A stretch of DNA of 64,000 nt. Origin: Streptomyces avidinii. Its GTDB lineage: Bacteria > Actinomycetota > Actinomycetes > Streptomycetales > Streptomycetaceae. Location: contig NZ_BMVL01000015.1 in the NCBI RefSeq assembly GCF_014650695.1, positions 1-64,000 of the forward strand, read 5' to 3'. Each line of letters starts with the position of its first letter. Position 1 is the stretch's first letter. This document shows positions 51,070 to 59,338 of the stretch, piece after piece. A program made the position numbers and the translations under genes. The notes under the pieces are model-generated. The model had not been told where the DNA came from, did not search any database, and worked only from the letters and a program-made list of their open reading frames with translations.

Positions 51070-53142
51070 GTGCCCGCGCACGCCCCCGAGACCACGCACG
51101 ACGATCCGCTGGGCCGCGAACGCGCCCACCTCACCGCCTCCCGTTCCGCGCTGCGCGCCATGCGCGAGGACGTCGAAGCCCTCGACATCCGCGACGTCAC
51201 CGCGAACTGGGTCAACGCGATCGTCCTCCAGGCCCAGATCGACGACCGCATCAAGGCCCTCGCCGACCTCGCCCACACCCCGCTCTTCTTCGGCCGCCTG
51301 AACTATCTGCACGCACCCGGCGCCGAGCTCGCCGAGGGCGCGGAGGGCGAGCAGTTCTACATCGGCCGCCGCCACGTCCACGACGCGGACGGCGACCCCA
51401 TGGTCATCGACTGGCGCGCGCCCGTCTCCCAGCCCTTCTACCGGGCCTCCAAGAAGGACCCGCAGGACATCTCCCTGCGCCGCCGCTTCGGGTACACCGG
51501 CGGCGAGCTGACCGCGTACGAGGACGAGCACCTGTCCGACCCCGCCGAGGCGGCCGCGGTCAGCAAGCTGCTCCAGCAGGAGATCGAGCGCCCGCGCGTC
51601 GGCCCGATGCGCGACATCGTCGCGACGATCCAGCCCGAGCAGGACGAGATCGTCCGCTCCGGCCTGTCCGGCTCCGTCTGCGTGCAGGGCGGCCCCGGCA
51701 CCGGAAAGACCGCGGTCGGCCTGCACCGGGTCGCGTACCTGCTGTACGCGCACCGCGACCGCCTCGCCCGCACCGGCACCCTCGTCATCGGGCCGAACCG
51801 TTCCTTCCTCCACTACATCGAGCAGGTCCTGCCGGCCCTGGGCGAGCTGGAGGTCAAGCAGGCCACCGTCGACGACCTGGTGGCCCGCCCCGGCCTGGAG
51901 GTACGCGGCACCGACGCCGCCGAATCCGCCGTGGTCAAGGGCGACGCCCGGATGGCGGAGGTGCTGAGCCGCGCGGTCCGCTCGCACGTCAGCCGCCCCA
52001 CGGAGCCGCTGATGGTGGTCCGCGGCTCGCGCCGCTGGCGGGTGCCCGCGTACGAGCTGGAGGAGATGGTCGAGGAACTCCAGAAGCGCGACATCCGCTA
52101 CGGCGCCGCCCGCGAGGCGCTGCCTCAGCGCATCGCGCACGCGGTGCTCGTACGGATGGAGCAGGCGGGCGAGGCACCCGACGACCGGGTGCAGGACGCG
52201 GTGGCCCGCAACGCGGCCGTGAAGGCGGCGGTGAAGGAGATCTGGCCGCCCGTCGAACCGGCGAAGCTGGTCCTGCGCCTGCTGTCCGACCCCGAGTTCC
52301 TCGCGCTGCACGCGGCGGACGTCCTCACCGAGGACGAGCAGAAGCTGCTCCTGTGGCCGAAGCCGTTCCGGAGCGTGAAGTCGGCGAAGTGGTCGGCGGC
52401 CGACCTGGTCCTGATCGACGAGGCGGCCGACCTGGTGGAACGGACGCATTCGCTGGGTCACGTGGTGCTCGACGAGGCCCAGGACCTGTCGCCGATGCAG
52501 TACCGGGCCGTGGGGCGGCGCTGCACCACGGGCTCGGCGACGGTCCTCGGCGACCTCGCGCAGGGCACCACGCCGTGGGCCACGCGCAGCTGGGACGAGG
52601 CACTCGCGCACCTGGGCAAGCCGCAGGCGGTACTGGAGGAGCTGACGGCGGGCTTCCGCGTGCCGCGCGAGGTGATCGCCTACGCCTCCCGGCTGCTCCC
52701 GTCGATCTCCCCGGGCCTGGCCCCGGTCTCCTCGGTCCGCGAGACCCCGGGATCGCTGCGGGTCGCGGCGGTCGCGGAGGCCGCGGGTCTCGATGCGGCG
52801 GTGGTCGCCGCGTGCCGTGACTCCTTGGCACACGAGGGTTCGATCGGCCTGATCGCGGCGGACGCGCGGATCCCGGTGCTGGCCGAAGCCCTGCTGGCGG
52901 CGGGGCTGCCCCACCTGTCCCCCGGCGAGGAGACGACCTCGGAGTCCCGGCTGACGCTGGTGCCGGCGTCGCTGGCGAAGGGTCTGGAGTACGACTACGT
53001 GGTCCTGGACGAGCCCGCGGCGATCGTGGACGGCGAGCCCGACGAACGGACGGGCCTGCGCCGGCTGTACGTCTGCCTCACCCGCGCGGTCTCGGGCCTG
53101 ACGGCCCTCCACTCGGCCCCACTGCCTGTGGCTCTCGCCTGA
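51070..53142 (+). CDS. HelD-like SF1 helicase (RNA polymerase-associated ATPase)
   Basis: A 690-aa UvrD-like ATPase with an N-terminal helical arm (residues about 15-75), Walker A GGPGTGKTAVGLHR at about 215, Walker B VVLDEAQDLSP at about 470, and a C-terminal motif VI RRLYVCLTRAVSGL. HelD and HelR proteins release stalled or rifamycin-bound RNA polymerase. GTG 51070 with GGAGG upstream is preferred to 50977. It resembles actinobacterial HelD class II proteins; HelR identity is not proven. Confidence 0.85.
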   Translation: MPAHAPETTHDDPLGRERAHLTASRSALRAMREDVEALDIRDVTANWVNAIVLQAQIDDRIKALADLAHTPLFFGRLNYLHAPGAELAEGAEGEQFYIGRRHVHDADGDPMVIDWRAPVSQPFYRASKKDPQDISLRRRFGYTGGELTAYEDEHLSDPAEAAAVSKLLQQEIERPRVGPMRDIVATIQPEQDEIVRSGLSGSVCVQGGPGTGKTAVGLHRVAYLLYAHRDRLARTGTLVIGPNRSFLHYIEQVLPALGELEVKQATVDDLVARPGLEVRGTDAAESAVVKGDARMAEVLSRAVRSHVSRPTEPLMVVRGSRRWRVPAYELEEMVEELQKRDIRYGAAREALPQRIAHAVLVRMEQAGEAPDDRVQDAVARNAAVKAAVKEIWPPVEPAKLVLRLLSDPEFLALHAADVLTEDEQKLLLWPKPFRSVKSAKWSAADLVLIDEAADLVERTHSLGHVVLDEAQDLSPMQYRAVGRRCTTGSATVLGDLAQGTTPWATRSWDEALAHLGKPQAVLEELTAGFRVPREVIAYASRLLPSISPGLAPVSSVRETPGSLRVAAVAEAAGLDAAVVAACRDSLAHEGSIGLIAADARIPVLAEALLAAGLPHLSPGEETTSESRLTLVPASLAKGLEYDYVVLDEPAAIVDGEPDERTGLRRLYVCLTRAVSGLTALHSAPLPVALA

Positions 53143-53193
53143 GGTGACGTGACCTGACCCGCGGGTCCGCTCCTGCGGCTCCGCCCCGAACCC

Positions 53194-53301
53194 CGCTCCT
53201 CAAACGCCGGAGGGGCTGGAAATCAAGCGCCGCCGGCGCGATTCCAGCCCCGCCGGCGTTTGAGGCGATCTTTCAGCCCCGCCGGCGTTTGAGGAGCGGG
53301 G
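53194..53301. repeat. Dispersed GC-rich repeat, three copies (E1-E3)
   Basis: One minus-oriented copy at 53194-53219 and two plus-oriented copies at 53244-53265 and 53274-53301. They fill the convergent gap between the HelD-like and cutC genes. Confidence 0.85.
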
Positions 53302-53304
53302 GCC

Positions 53305-53321
53305 CGGGGGCGGAGCCCCCG
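53305..53321. terminator. Hairpin abutting the cutC stop
   Basis: CGGGGGC, loop GGA, GCCCCCG. It directly follows repeat copy E3. Confidence 0.6.
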
Positions 53322-54008
53322 TCAGGACAGGGCGGCGCGCCAGTCCGCGACGGCCTCCGCCGAGACGGGCCGGCCCCACCCGGAGGGACGGGCCGCGCCG
53401 CCGATGTGGAACGCGTCGATCCCGCCCGCCCGCAGCACCGGCAGGTGCGCCAGCGTCAGGCCGCCGCCCACGAGGATCCGCGCCCCGTACCCCGGCTCGC
53501 CCCCGCGCGCCGCCTCCGCCAGCAGCACCGGCAGCCCCGCCTCCACGCCCTCCGGCGAGCCCGCCGTCAGGTACGTGTCCAGCCCGGGCACATCGGCCAG
53601 CGCCTTGCGCAGCTGGTCCCGGTCCGCCGCCCGGTCGATCGCCCGGTGGAAGGTCCAGCGGCAGCCGTCCAGCTCCGCGACGACCGCCTCGACGGCGGCC
53701 AGGTCGGGGGTGCCGTCGGCGTGCAGGAAGCCGAGTACGAACTCCTGCGCGCCCTCCGCCCGCAGCTCCCGCGCCACCCGGACCAGGTCGGACACGTCAC
53801 CGGCCGCGAAACCGTCGGTCCTGCGGAGCATCACGCGCAGCGGGATCTCGACGGCCGCCCTGATCGCCGCGAAGGTCTCGCGCGGCGGGGTGAGCCCGTC
53901 GGCGGCCATGTCGGTGACCAGTTCGAGTCGGTCCGCCCCACCGGCCTGGGCCGCGACCGCATCCTCCACGTCGAGGGCGATCACCTCCAGGAGCGCACGG
54001 TTGCTCAT
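53322..54008 (-). CDS. cutC: Copper homeostasis protein CutC-like
   Basis: A 228-aa TIM-barrel protein of the CutC family: LEVIALDVEDAVAAQAGGADRLELVTDMAADGLTP at the start, IPLRVMLRR, WTFHRAIDRAADR, and ILVGGGLTLAHLPVL. The role in copper handling is debated. ATG 54008 is preceded by GAAGGA. A DasR-like box lies 53 bases upstream, linking it tentatively to amino-sugar control. Confidence 0.9.
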   Translation of the reverse strand: MSNRALLEVIALDVEDAVAAQAGGADRLELVTDMAADGLTPPRETFAAIRAAVEIPLRVMLRRTDGFAAGDVSDLVRVARELRAEGAQEFVLGFLHADGTPDLAAVEAVVAELDGCRWTFHRAIDRAADRDQLRKALADVPGLDTYLTAGSPEGVEAGLPVLLAEAARGGEPGYGARILVGGGLTLAHLPVLRAGGIDAFHIGGAARPSGWGRPVSAEAVADWRAALS

Positions 54009-54058
54009 TCGATCCCATCCTTCGGAAAGCAGCTCGGAAAACCGGGGAAACCAGATAA

Positions 54059-54074
54059 ATAGGTCTAGTCCAAT
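54059..54074. promoter_or_regulatory. DasR-type (dre-like) box upstream of cutC
   Basis: ATAGGTCTAGTCCAAT-like sequence with the core GGTCTAGTCC, close to the dre consensus TGGTCTAGACCA, 53-66 bases upstream of the cutC ATG. Confidence 0.45.
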
Positions 54075-54137
54075 ATTCAGAGTACGGGGCTCCCCCCGCC
54101 CTTCACCAGCACAATCACGCCACCCCACAATGTGCCC

Positions 54138-54806
54138 ATGGACACAGGCACCCCGCGCAGCGACACCGCCGATCTCCGGGCCCGCTGGCACGCGACCGTC
54201 ACCGACGCCGGCGCCCCCGCCGACCGCGATCCCGCCCCTTACGCCGACCGCCTCCTCGCCGCCTGGGCGGAACCGCAGCGCCGGTACCACACCACCGCCC
54301 ACCTGGCCGATGTCCTCGCGCGGATCGACGTACTGGCCCCGCACGCCGCCGATCCGGCCGCCGTGCGGCTCGCCGCCTGGTTCCACGACGCCGTCTACCG
54401 CCCCGACCGCTCCGAGAACGAGGAGCGCAGCGCCGCCCTCGCCGAGCGCGCCCTGCCCGAGCTCGGCATCGACCCCGCGCGCACCGCCGAGGTGGCCCGG
54501 CTGGTCCGGCTCACCGTCACCCACGATCCCGCCCCCGGCGACACCGACGGCGAGGCCCTCTGCGACGCCGACCTGGCCGTCCTGGCCGGGTCGCCCGACG
54601 CCTACGCCGCGTACGCGGCCGCCGTCCGCGCCGAGTACGGCTTCGTCCCCGACGACGCCTTCCGCACCGGCCGCGCCGCCGTCCTGCGCCAGCTCCTCGC
54701 CCTGCCGCGGCTCTTCCGCACGCCCTACGGAGCCGCGCACTGGGAGGCCCCGGCCCGGGCCAACCTCGCCGCCGAACTCGCCGCCCTCACCGACCGGGGA
54801 ATTTGA
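54138..54806 (+). CDS. HD-domain phosphohydrolase-like protein
   Basis: A 222-aa protein. His residues in RRYHTTAHLADVL and the HD pair in LAAWFHDAVY, with CDADLAVLAG as the later Asp, form the metal site. The family is predicted metal-dependent phosphohydrolases of unknown substrate. ATG 54138 is used; GTG 54132 is two codons upstream. Confidence 0.87.
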   Translation: MDTGTPRSDTADLRARWHATVTDAGAPADRDPAPYADRLLAAWAEPQRRYHTTAHLADVLARIDVLAPHAADPAAVRLAAWFHDAVYRPDRSENEERSAALAERALPELGIDPARTAEVARLVRLTVTHDPAPGDTDGEALCDADLAVLAGSPDAYAAYAAAVRAEYGFVPDDAFRTGRAAVLRQLLALPRLFRTPYGAAHWEAPARANLAAELAALTDRGI

Positions 54807-54833
54807 TCGCGTTCGCGCTGGTTGGTGACAGGC

Positions 54834-56081
54834 ATGCCCGCAGCAGCCGCACGCCCCCGCATGCCCGTCGCCGTGTACGTCCTCGGCCTGTCCGTCTTCG
54901 CGCTCGGCACCAGCGAATTCATGCTCTCCGGGCTGCTGCCACCCATCGCCGAGGACATGGGCGTCACCATCCCGCAGGCGGGCCTGCTCATATCCGCCTT
55001 CGCCATCGGCATGGTCGTCGGGGCACCGCTGCTGGCCGTGGCCACCCTGCGGCTCCCCCGCCGCACCACTCTCGTCTCCCTCATCAGCCTCTTCGGCCTG
55101 GGGCAGATCGCGGGCGCGCTGGCCCCCTCGTACGAGCTCCTCTTCGCCTCCCGCGTGGTCTCCGCGCTCGCCTGCGCCGGCTTCTGGGCCGTGGGCGCGG
55201 CCGTCGCCATCGCCATGGTCGACAAGGACCAGCGGGCCCGTGCGATGGCCGTCATGATCGGCGGCCTGTCCATCGCGAACGTCCTCGGCGTCCCCGCCGG
55301 CGCCTTCCTCGGCGAGCACCTGGGGTGGCGCTCGGCCTTCTGGTCGGTCGGCGCGGCTTCCGCGATGGCCCTCGTCGGCATCCTGGCGCTGATCCCGAAG
55401 ATCCCGCTGCCCGCCGAGAAGCCCTCGCTCGGGCGCGAGCTGCGCATCTACCGCGACCGCCAGGTATGGCTCTCCATCGGCATCACGGCGCTGGCCGCGG
55501 GCGGCGTCTTCTGCGCCTTCAGCTACCTCTCACCGCTGCTCACGGACGTGGCCGGGCTGGACTCGCAGTGGGTCCCCTGGATCCTGGGCCTCTTCGGCAT
55601 CGGCGCGCTGGCCGGCACCACCGTCGGCGGCCGGGTCGCCGACGCGCACCTGTTCGGCGTGATGATCTGGGGCATCACCGCCTCCACCGTCTTCCTCGGC
55701 GCGCTCGCCCTGCTGGCCTCCACCGCCGCCGCGGCGGTCGCCCTCGCCTTCCTGCTCGGCTTCTCGGCCTTCTTCACCGCCCCTGCGCTCAACGCCCGCA
55801 TGTTCAACGTGGCCGGCGCCGCCCCCACCCTGGCCGGTGCCACCACCACGGCCGCCTTCAACCTCGGCAACACCGGTGGCCCCTGGCTCGGCGGCACCGT
55901 CATCGACGCCGACCTGGGCTTCGCCGCCACCGCCTGGGCGGGCGCCGCCATGACGGTCACCGCGATCGCCCTCACCGTGATCGCCCTGCGCCTGGACCGC
56001 CGTACGCGGCCGCGCACGACCCGCGTGGTCGCCGGAAGCGGCGCCGCCACGGCCCCCACCGAGGAGCCCGTCCGCGCCTGA
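54834..56081 (+). CDS. MFS efflux transporter, Cmx/CmrA-like
   Basis: A 415-aa drug:H+ antiporter of the DHA1 type with 12 spans (VYVLGLSVFALGTSEFMLSGLLP is characteristic of the AraJ/Cmr/PbuE group; motif A-like GAPLLAVATLRLPRR). It is close in pattern to chloramphenicol efflux proteins. ATG 54834 is chosen; TTG 54822 and GTG 54825 are in frame upstream. Confidence 0.87.
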   Translation: MPAAAARPRMPVAVYVLGLSVFALGTSEFMLSGLLPPIAEDMGVTIPQAGLLISAFAIGMVVGAPLLAVATLRLPRRTTLVSLISLFGLGQIAGALAPSYELLFASRVVSALACAGFWAVGAAVAIAMVDKDQRARAMAVMIGGLSIANVLGVPAGAFLGEHLGWRSAFWSVGAASAMALVGILALIPKIPLPAEKPSLGRELRIYRDRQVWLSIGITALAAGGVFCAFSYLSPLLTDVAGLDSQWVPWILGLFGIGALAGTTVGGRVADAHLFGVMIWGITASTVFLGALALLASTAAAAVALAFLLGFSAFFTAPALNARMFNVAGAAPTLAGATTTAAFNLGNTGGPWLGGTVIDADLGFAATAWAGAAMTVTAIALTVIALRLDRRTRPRTTRVVAGSGAATAPTEEPVRA

Positions 56082-56247
56082 CCGCGGTCCCGCCCGCGCC
56101 CGGCCGCGGTCCCGTCCGCGCCTGAACGGGACCCTGTCGCGCCCGACCGCGGTCCCGGTCGCCGCCCCGGACCCGGCTTCCTACGATGGGATGGTCCGCT
56201 CGGGGATCAGGGCACCGCTCGGGGACGTGCGTCAGAGGGGATCCGCC

Positions 56248-57495
56248 ATGGGCCGGTACCGCACGCCCACCGTCCTCGCAGCCGCCGGCCTGCTGCTGTC
56301 CGCGCTCTGCGCCGGCCAGGCACCCGCGGCCGCCCCGCCGGGCCGCGTCGACATCAACCCCGTCATCGCCGAGCAGCTCGACGACGCGATCACGGCGGCC
56401 ATGCGCAAGGCCGGCATCCCCGGTGTGGGCGTCGGCCTGTGGGTCGACGGCGACGACTCCTACGTGCGCGCCTTCGGCACCTCCGACAAGGCCACCGGCA
56501 TCCCCATCAAGACCGACATGCACACCCGCATCGGCAGCGTCACCAAGACCTTCGCCATCACCGGCGTCCTCCAGCTCGTCGACGAGGGGAAGGTGCGGCT
56601 CGACGCGCCGATCTCCACGTACCTCGACGGCGTGCCCGGCGGCGAGGAGATCACCGTCCGGCAGCTCGCCGACATGCGCAGCGGCCTCTACAACTACACC
56701 GAGGACCCTCGCTGGATGGCCACCTTCAAGGCCGACCCGCACCGCGCCTGGACCCCGCAGGAGCTGCTGGACATCTCCTTCGCGCACCCCGCCGACTTCC
56801 CGCCGGGCGCACGCTGGGAGTACTCCAACACCAACACCGTCCTGCTCGGCCTGCTCGTCGAGAAGATCAGCGGGCAGCCCCTGCACACCTACCTGAAGCA
56901 GCACGTCTTCGAACCGGCCGGACTGGAAGCGACCTCGCTGCCGACCGGTGCGGAGATCACGTCCCCGTACGTGCACGGCTACACGAACTTCACCCCGGAC
57001 GGCGCGACCGTCGACGCCTCCACCTGGAACCCGTCGTGGGGCTGGGCGGCCGGCGCGATGATCTCCACCATGGACGACCTGCGCTCCTGGGTCCCGACCC
57101 TGGTCACCGGGAAGCTGCCCGACGGCGGCCGCCTGCTGGAGCCGGGCACCCAGGCCCAGCGGCTGCGCATGCTGCCCACCGGGCACCCCGACGTGGGCTA
57201 CGGGCTCGGCATCGCCGAGCTCGACGGCTGGATCGGCCACAACGGCGAGCTGCCCGGCTACGAGACCATCGCCGTCCGGCTCCCGCAGGAGCGCGCCACC
57301 CTGGTGATCGTGGTGAACTCCGACGTCGACGGCAAGTTCGGCAGCCTGAGCTCCCTCATCGCCAACACCGTCACCAAGATCGCGACCCCGGAGCACGTCT
57401 GGTCGCTCCCGCAGGCGGCCCAGCCCAACACCGTCCCCGAGCCCTCCGCACCCCCGCCGGCGACGCCCGCCCCGACCCCGGCGCCGAGCTCCTAG
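56248..57495 (+). CDS. Secreted serine hydrolase (class C beta-lactamase / D-Ala-D-Ala carboxypeptidase-like)
   Basis: 415 aa. The signal peptide is residues 1-30. The S-x-x-K motif is SVTK in RIGSVTKTFAI (about residue 95) and the YSN motif is in WEYSNTNTVLLG. The third motif is in IGHNGELPGYE (HNG instead of KTG). A Pro-rich tail ends the protein. It acts outside the membrane on D-alanyl peptides or esters. ATG 56248 follows AGAGGGG. A -10-like TACGAT at 56182-56187 would start a transcript about 55 bases upstream. Confidence 0.9.
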   Translation: MGRYRTPTVLAAAGLLLSALCAGQAPAAAPPGRVDINPVIAEQLDDAITAAMRKAGIPGVGVGLWVDGDDSYVRAFGTSDKATGIPIKTDMHTRIGSVTKTFAITGVLQLVDEGKVRLDAPISTYLDGVPGGEEITVRQLADMRSGLYNYTEDPRWMATFKADPHRAWTPQELLDISFAHPADFPPGARWEYSNTNTVLLGLLVEKISGQPLHTYLKQHVFEPAGLEATSLPTGAEITSPYVHGYTNFTPDGATVDASTWNPSWGWAAGAMISTMDDLRSWVPTLVTGKLPDGGRLLEPGTQAQRLRMLPTGHPDVGYGLGIAELDGWIGHNGELPGYETIAVRLPQERATLVIVVNSDVDGKFGSLSSLIANTVTKIATPEHVWSLPQAAQPNTVPEPSAPPPATPAPTPAPSS

Positions 57496-57499
57496 ACCG

Positions 57500-57549
57500 G
57501 AACACCGGAGCACCGGAGCACCGGAGCACCGGAACACCGGAACACCGGG
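57500..57549. repeat. 8-bp tandem repeat
   Basis: Six consecutive copies of GARCACCG just after the serine hydrolase stop. Confidence 0.85.
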
Positions 57550-57556
57550 ACGCCCT

Positions 57557-57826
57557 TCAGGCGGCCGGCCGGCCCTTCGGGCGGCGCAGTCCCGCCGCAG
57601 TGAGCCGACGGACGAGTTCCTTGCTGCCGATCTCCACCGCCCCGGCGCCGACCGCGTCCGCGTACCGGTAGGACGGCACGTCGTAGTGGTCCCGCTCGAA
57701 GGCCCGCGGCGGACACCCGATGCCCGCCGCGAAGGCGTGCAGCTCCTCGTACGAGACGTCGCTGACCAGGTGCGACCACATGCGGCCGTGGCCCGGCCAG
57801 GTCGGCGGGTCGATGTAGACGGTCAC
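57557..57826 (-). CDS. DUF4031 domain-containing protein
   Basis: An 89-aa protein: TVYIDPPTWPGHGRMWSHLVSD, then FAAGIGCPPRAFERDHYDVP, as in DUF4031. It is a short protein of unknown function. The GTG start is 7 bases after the stop of the gene upstream, so the two form an operon. Confidence 0.88.
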   Translation of the reverse strand: MTVYIDPPTWPGHGRMWSHLVSDVSYEELHAFAAGIGCPPRAFERDHYDVPSYRYADAVGAGAVEIGSKELVRRLTAAGLRRPKGRPAA

Positions 57827-57833
57827 CGGCGGC

Positions 57834-58208
57834 TCATCGCCGGCCGAGGACGGGGGCCAGGCCGCCTATGGCGGCCACCTTCACACCCGCCTCCGAGCAG
57901 ACCCAGTGCGGGTCGGGCCCCAGCTCCGGCTCCACGTCCAGCGCGTGCGGGTCCCCGTGGTTGCAGACCGGGCAGAGCGGCCAGCGTCCGTACTTCTCCA
58001 GCAGTGCGTCCTTCACGTCCTGGGCGACGAGTCCGGCAAGGTAGTCGACCCCCTCCGGCCACTGCTCCACCCACCACCGGCGGTGCGTGACCGAGTCCTC
58101 GACGAGGGAGACGACATCGGCATCGGCGACCTCGCCGGCAGCGAGATCGGCGAGAACGAGGGCACGGGCGACGTGCAGCGCCTGTTCCAGGGGAGTCGCG
58201 TGGTCCAT
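57834..58208 (-). CDS. Hypothetical protein with CPVCNHGDPH motif
   Basis: A 124-aa protein. A helical first half (HVARALVLADLAAGEVADADVVSLVEDSV) is followed by LCPVCNHGDPHALDVEPELGPDPHWVC, a likely zinc knuckle with three Cys and His ligands. ATG 58208 has CACAAT 6 bases upstream and no Shine-Dalgarno sequence. The family is not known to me. Confidence 0.75.
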   Translation of the reverse strand: MDHATPLEQALHVARALVLADLAAGEVADADVVSLVEDSVTHRRWWVEQWPEGVDYLAGLVAQDVKDALLEKYGRWPLCPVCNHGDPHALDVEPELGPDPHWVCSEAGVKVAAIGGLAPVLGRR

Positions 58209-58273
58209 GCGCCCATTGTGGACCCGTTCGGGGCCCGTGAAGAAGGCCCTCTTTCCGAGGGCCCAATGGCGTA

Positions 58274-58309
58274 TTGACCGCGGCCACCTCTGAAAATAAG
58301 TTTCAGAGG
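58274..58309 (+). promoter_or_regulatory. Autoregulatory promoter-operator of the RpiR gene
   Basis: -35 TTGACC (58274-58279), 17-base spacer, -10 TAAGTT (58297-58302), then GTG at 58309. A perfect inverted repeat CCTCTGAAA (58287-58295) / TTTCAGAGG (58301-58309) covers the -10 and the first base of the start codon. TGAAA-N5-TTTCA is the known type of RpiR-family site. Confidence 0.75.
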
Positions 58310-59262
58310 TGAGCCAGAACCAGAAGGAAACTTCCAGCACCCCCGCGCCCCCCACCGCCACGGCTCCGCCGCCCCACGCCCTCCGGGCCCGGATCCGCGG
58401 TCTCGGCCCGTCCCTGCCCCGCTCCGTGCAGGCCGTCGCCGACGCCGTCGCCGCCGACCCCGCCACCTGCGCCCGGCTCACCGTCTCCGCCCTCGCCGAG
58501 CACACCGGCACCAGCGAGGCCACCGTCGTGCGCGCCGCCCGCCTCCTCGGCTATCCCGGCTACCGCGACCTGCGCCTCGCGCTCGCCGCCCTCGCCGCCC
58601 AGCAGGCATCCGGCGCCGCGCCCGCCGTCACCGTCGACATAGCCGTCGACGACCCCCTCGCGGACGTCGTCGCCAAGCTGGCCCACGAGGAGGCGCAGAC
58701 CCTCACCGACACCGCCGCCGCCCTCGACCTCACCCAGCTCGCCGCCGCCGTCACCGCCCTCGCCACCGCCCGCCGCATCGACATCTACGGCGTCGGCGCC
58801 TCCGCCCTCGTCGGCCAGGACCTCGCCCAGAAGCTGCTGCGCATCGGGCTCGTCGCCCATGCGCACAGCGACCCCCACCTGGCGGTCACGGGCGCCGTAC
58901 AACTGCGTCCCGGCGACGTCGCCGTCGCGATCACCCACTCCGGCACCACCGGCGACGTGATCGAACCGCTGCGCGTCGCCTTCGGCCGCGGCGCCACCAC
59001 GCTCGCCCTCACCGGTCGCCCGAACAGCCCCGTCACCCGCCACGCCGACCTCGTACTGGCCACCTCCGCCGCCCGCGAGACCCAACTGCGCCCGGCCGCC
59101 ATGTCCAGCCGGACCAGCCAGTTGCTCGTCGTCGACTGCCTCTTCGTCGGCGTCGCACAGCAGACCTACGACACCGCCGCGCCCGCCCTGGCCGCCTCGT
59201 ACGAGGCCCTCACCCACCGCCACAGGTCCAGCCCCGCCACATCCAGCCCCTCCGGCGTTTGA
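58309..59262 (+). CDS. MurR/RpiR family transcriptional regulator
   Basis: A 317-aa repressor: N-terminal RpiR HTH at about 30-100 (VQAVADAVAADPATCARLTVSALAEHTGTSEATVVRAARLLGYPGY) and a C-terminal SIS sugar-phosphate domain (IDIYGVGASALVGQDLAQKLLRIG; AITHSGTTGDVIEPLRVA). It lies directly upstream of murQ and an EIIBC gene, so MurNAc-6-phosphate is the likely ligand. The last seven codons, including the stop, come from dispersed repeat copy F. Confidence 0.92.
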   Translation: MSQNQKETSSTPAPPTATAPPPHALRARIRGLGPSLPRSVQAVADAVAADPATCARLTVSALAEHTGTSEATVVRAARLLGYPGYRDLRLALAALAAQQASGAAPAVTVDIAVDDPLADVVAKLAHEEAQTLTDTAAALDLTQLAAAVTALATARRIDIYGVGASALVGQDLAQKLLRIGLVAHAHSDPHLAVTGAVQLRPGDVAVAITHSGTTGDVIEPLRVAFGRGATTLALTGRPNSPVTRHADLVLATSAARETQLRPAAMSSRTSQLLVVDCLFVGVAQQTYDTAAPALAASYEALTHRHRSSPATSSPSGV

Positions 59263-59271
59263 GGAGCGGGG
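59243..59271 (+). repeat. Dispersed GC-rich repeat, copy F
   Basis: CCAGCCCCTCCGGCGTTTGA followed by GGAGCGGGG. Its TTTGAGG core supplies the TGA stop of the RpiR gene. Confidence 0.8.
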
Positions 59272-59290
59272 AGCGGGGCGGAGCCCCGCT
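59272..59290 (+). terminator. Hairpin between the RpiR gene and murQ
   Basis: AGCGGGGC, loop GGA, GCCCCGCT. It follows repeat copy F and may attenuate transcription into murQ. Confidence 0.5.
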
Positions 59291-59338
59291 CTCGAAGCCC
59301 AGCCCGCGCACCATCCGCCGCCCGCCCGGGAGCCAGCC

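Noticed and set aside
33555..53301. CRISPR array from the repeated CCGGCGTTTGAGG words
   Set aside because: Copies are far apart or irregularly spaced, vary in orientation, and lack regular spacers. No cas genes are present.
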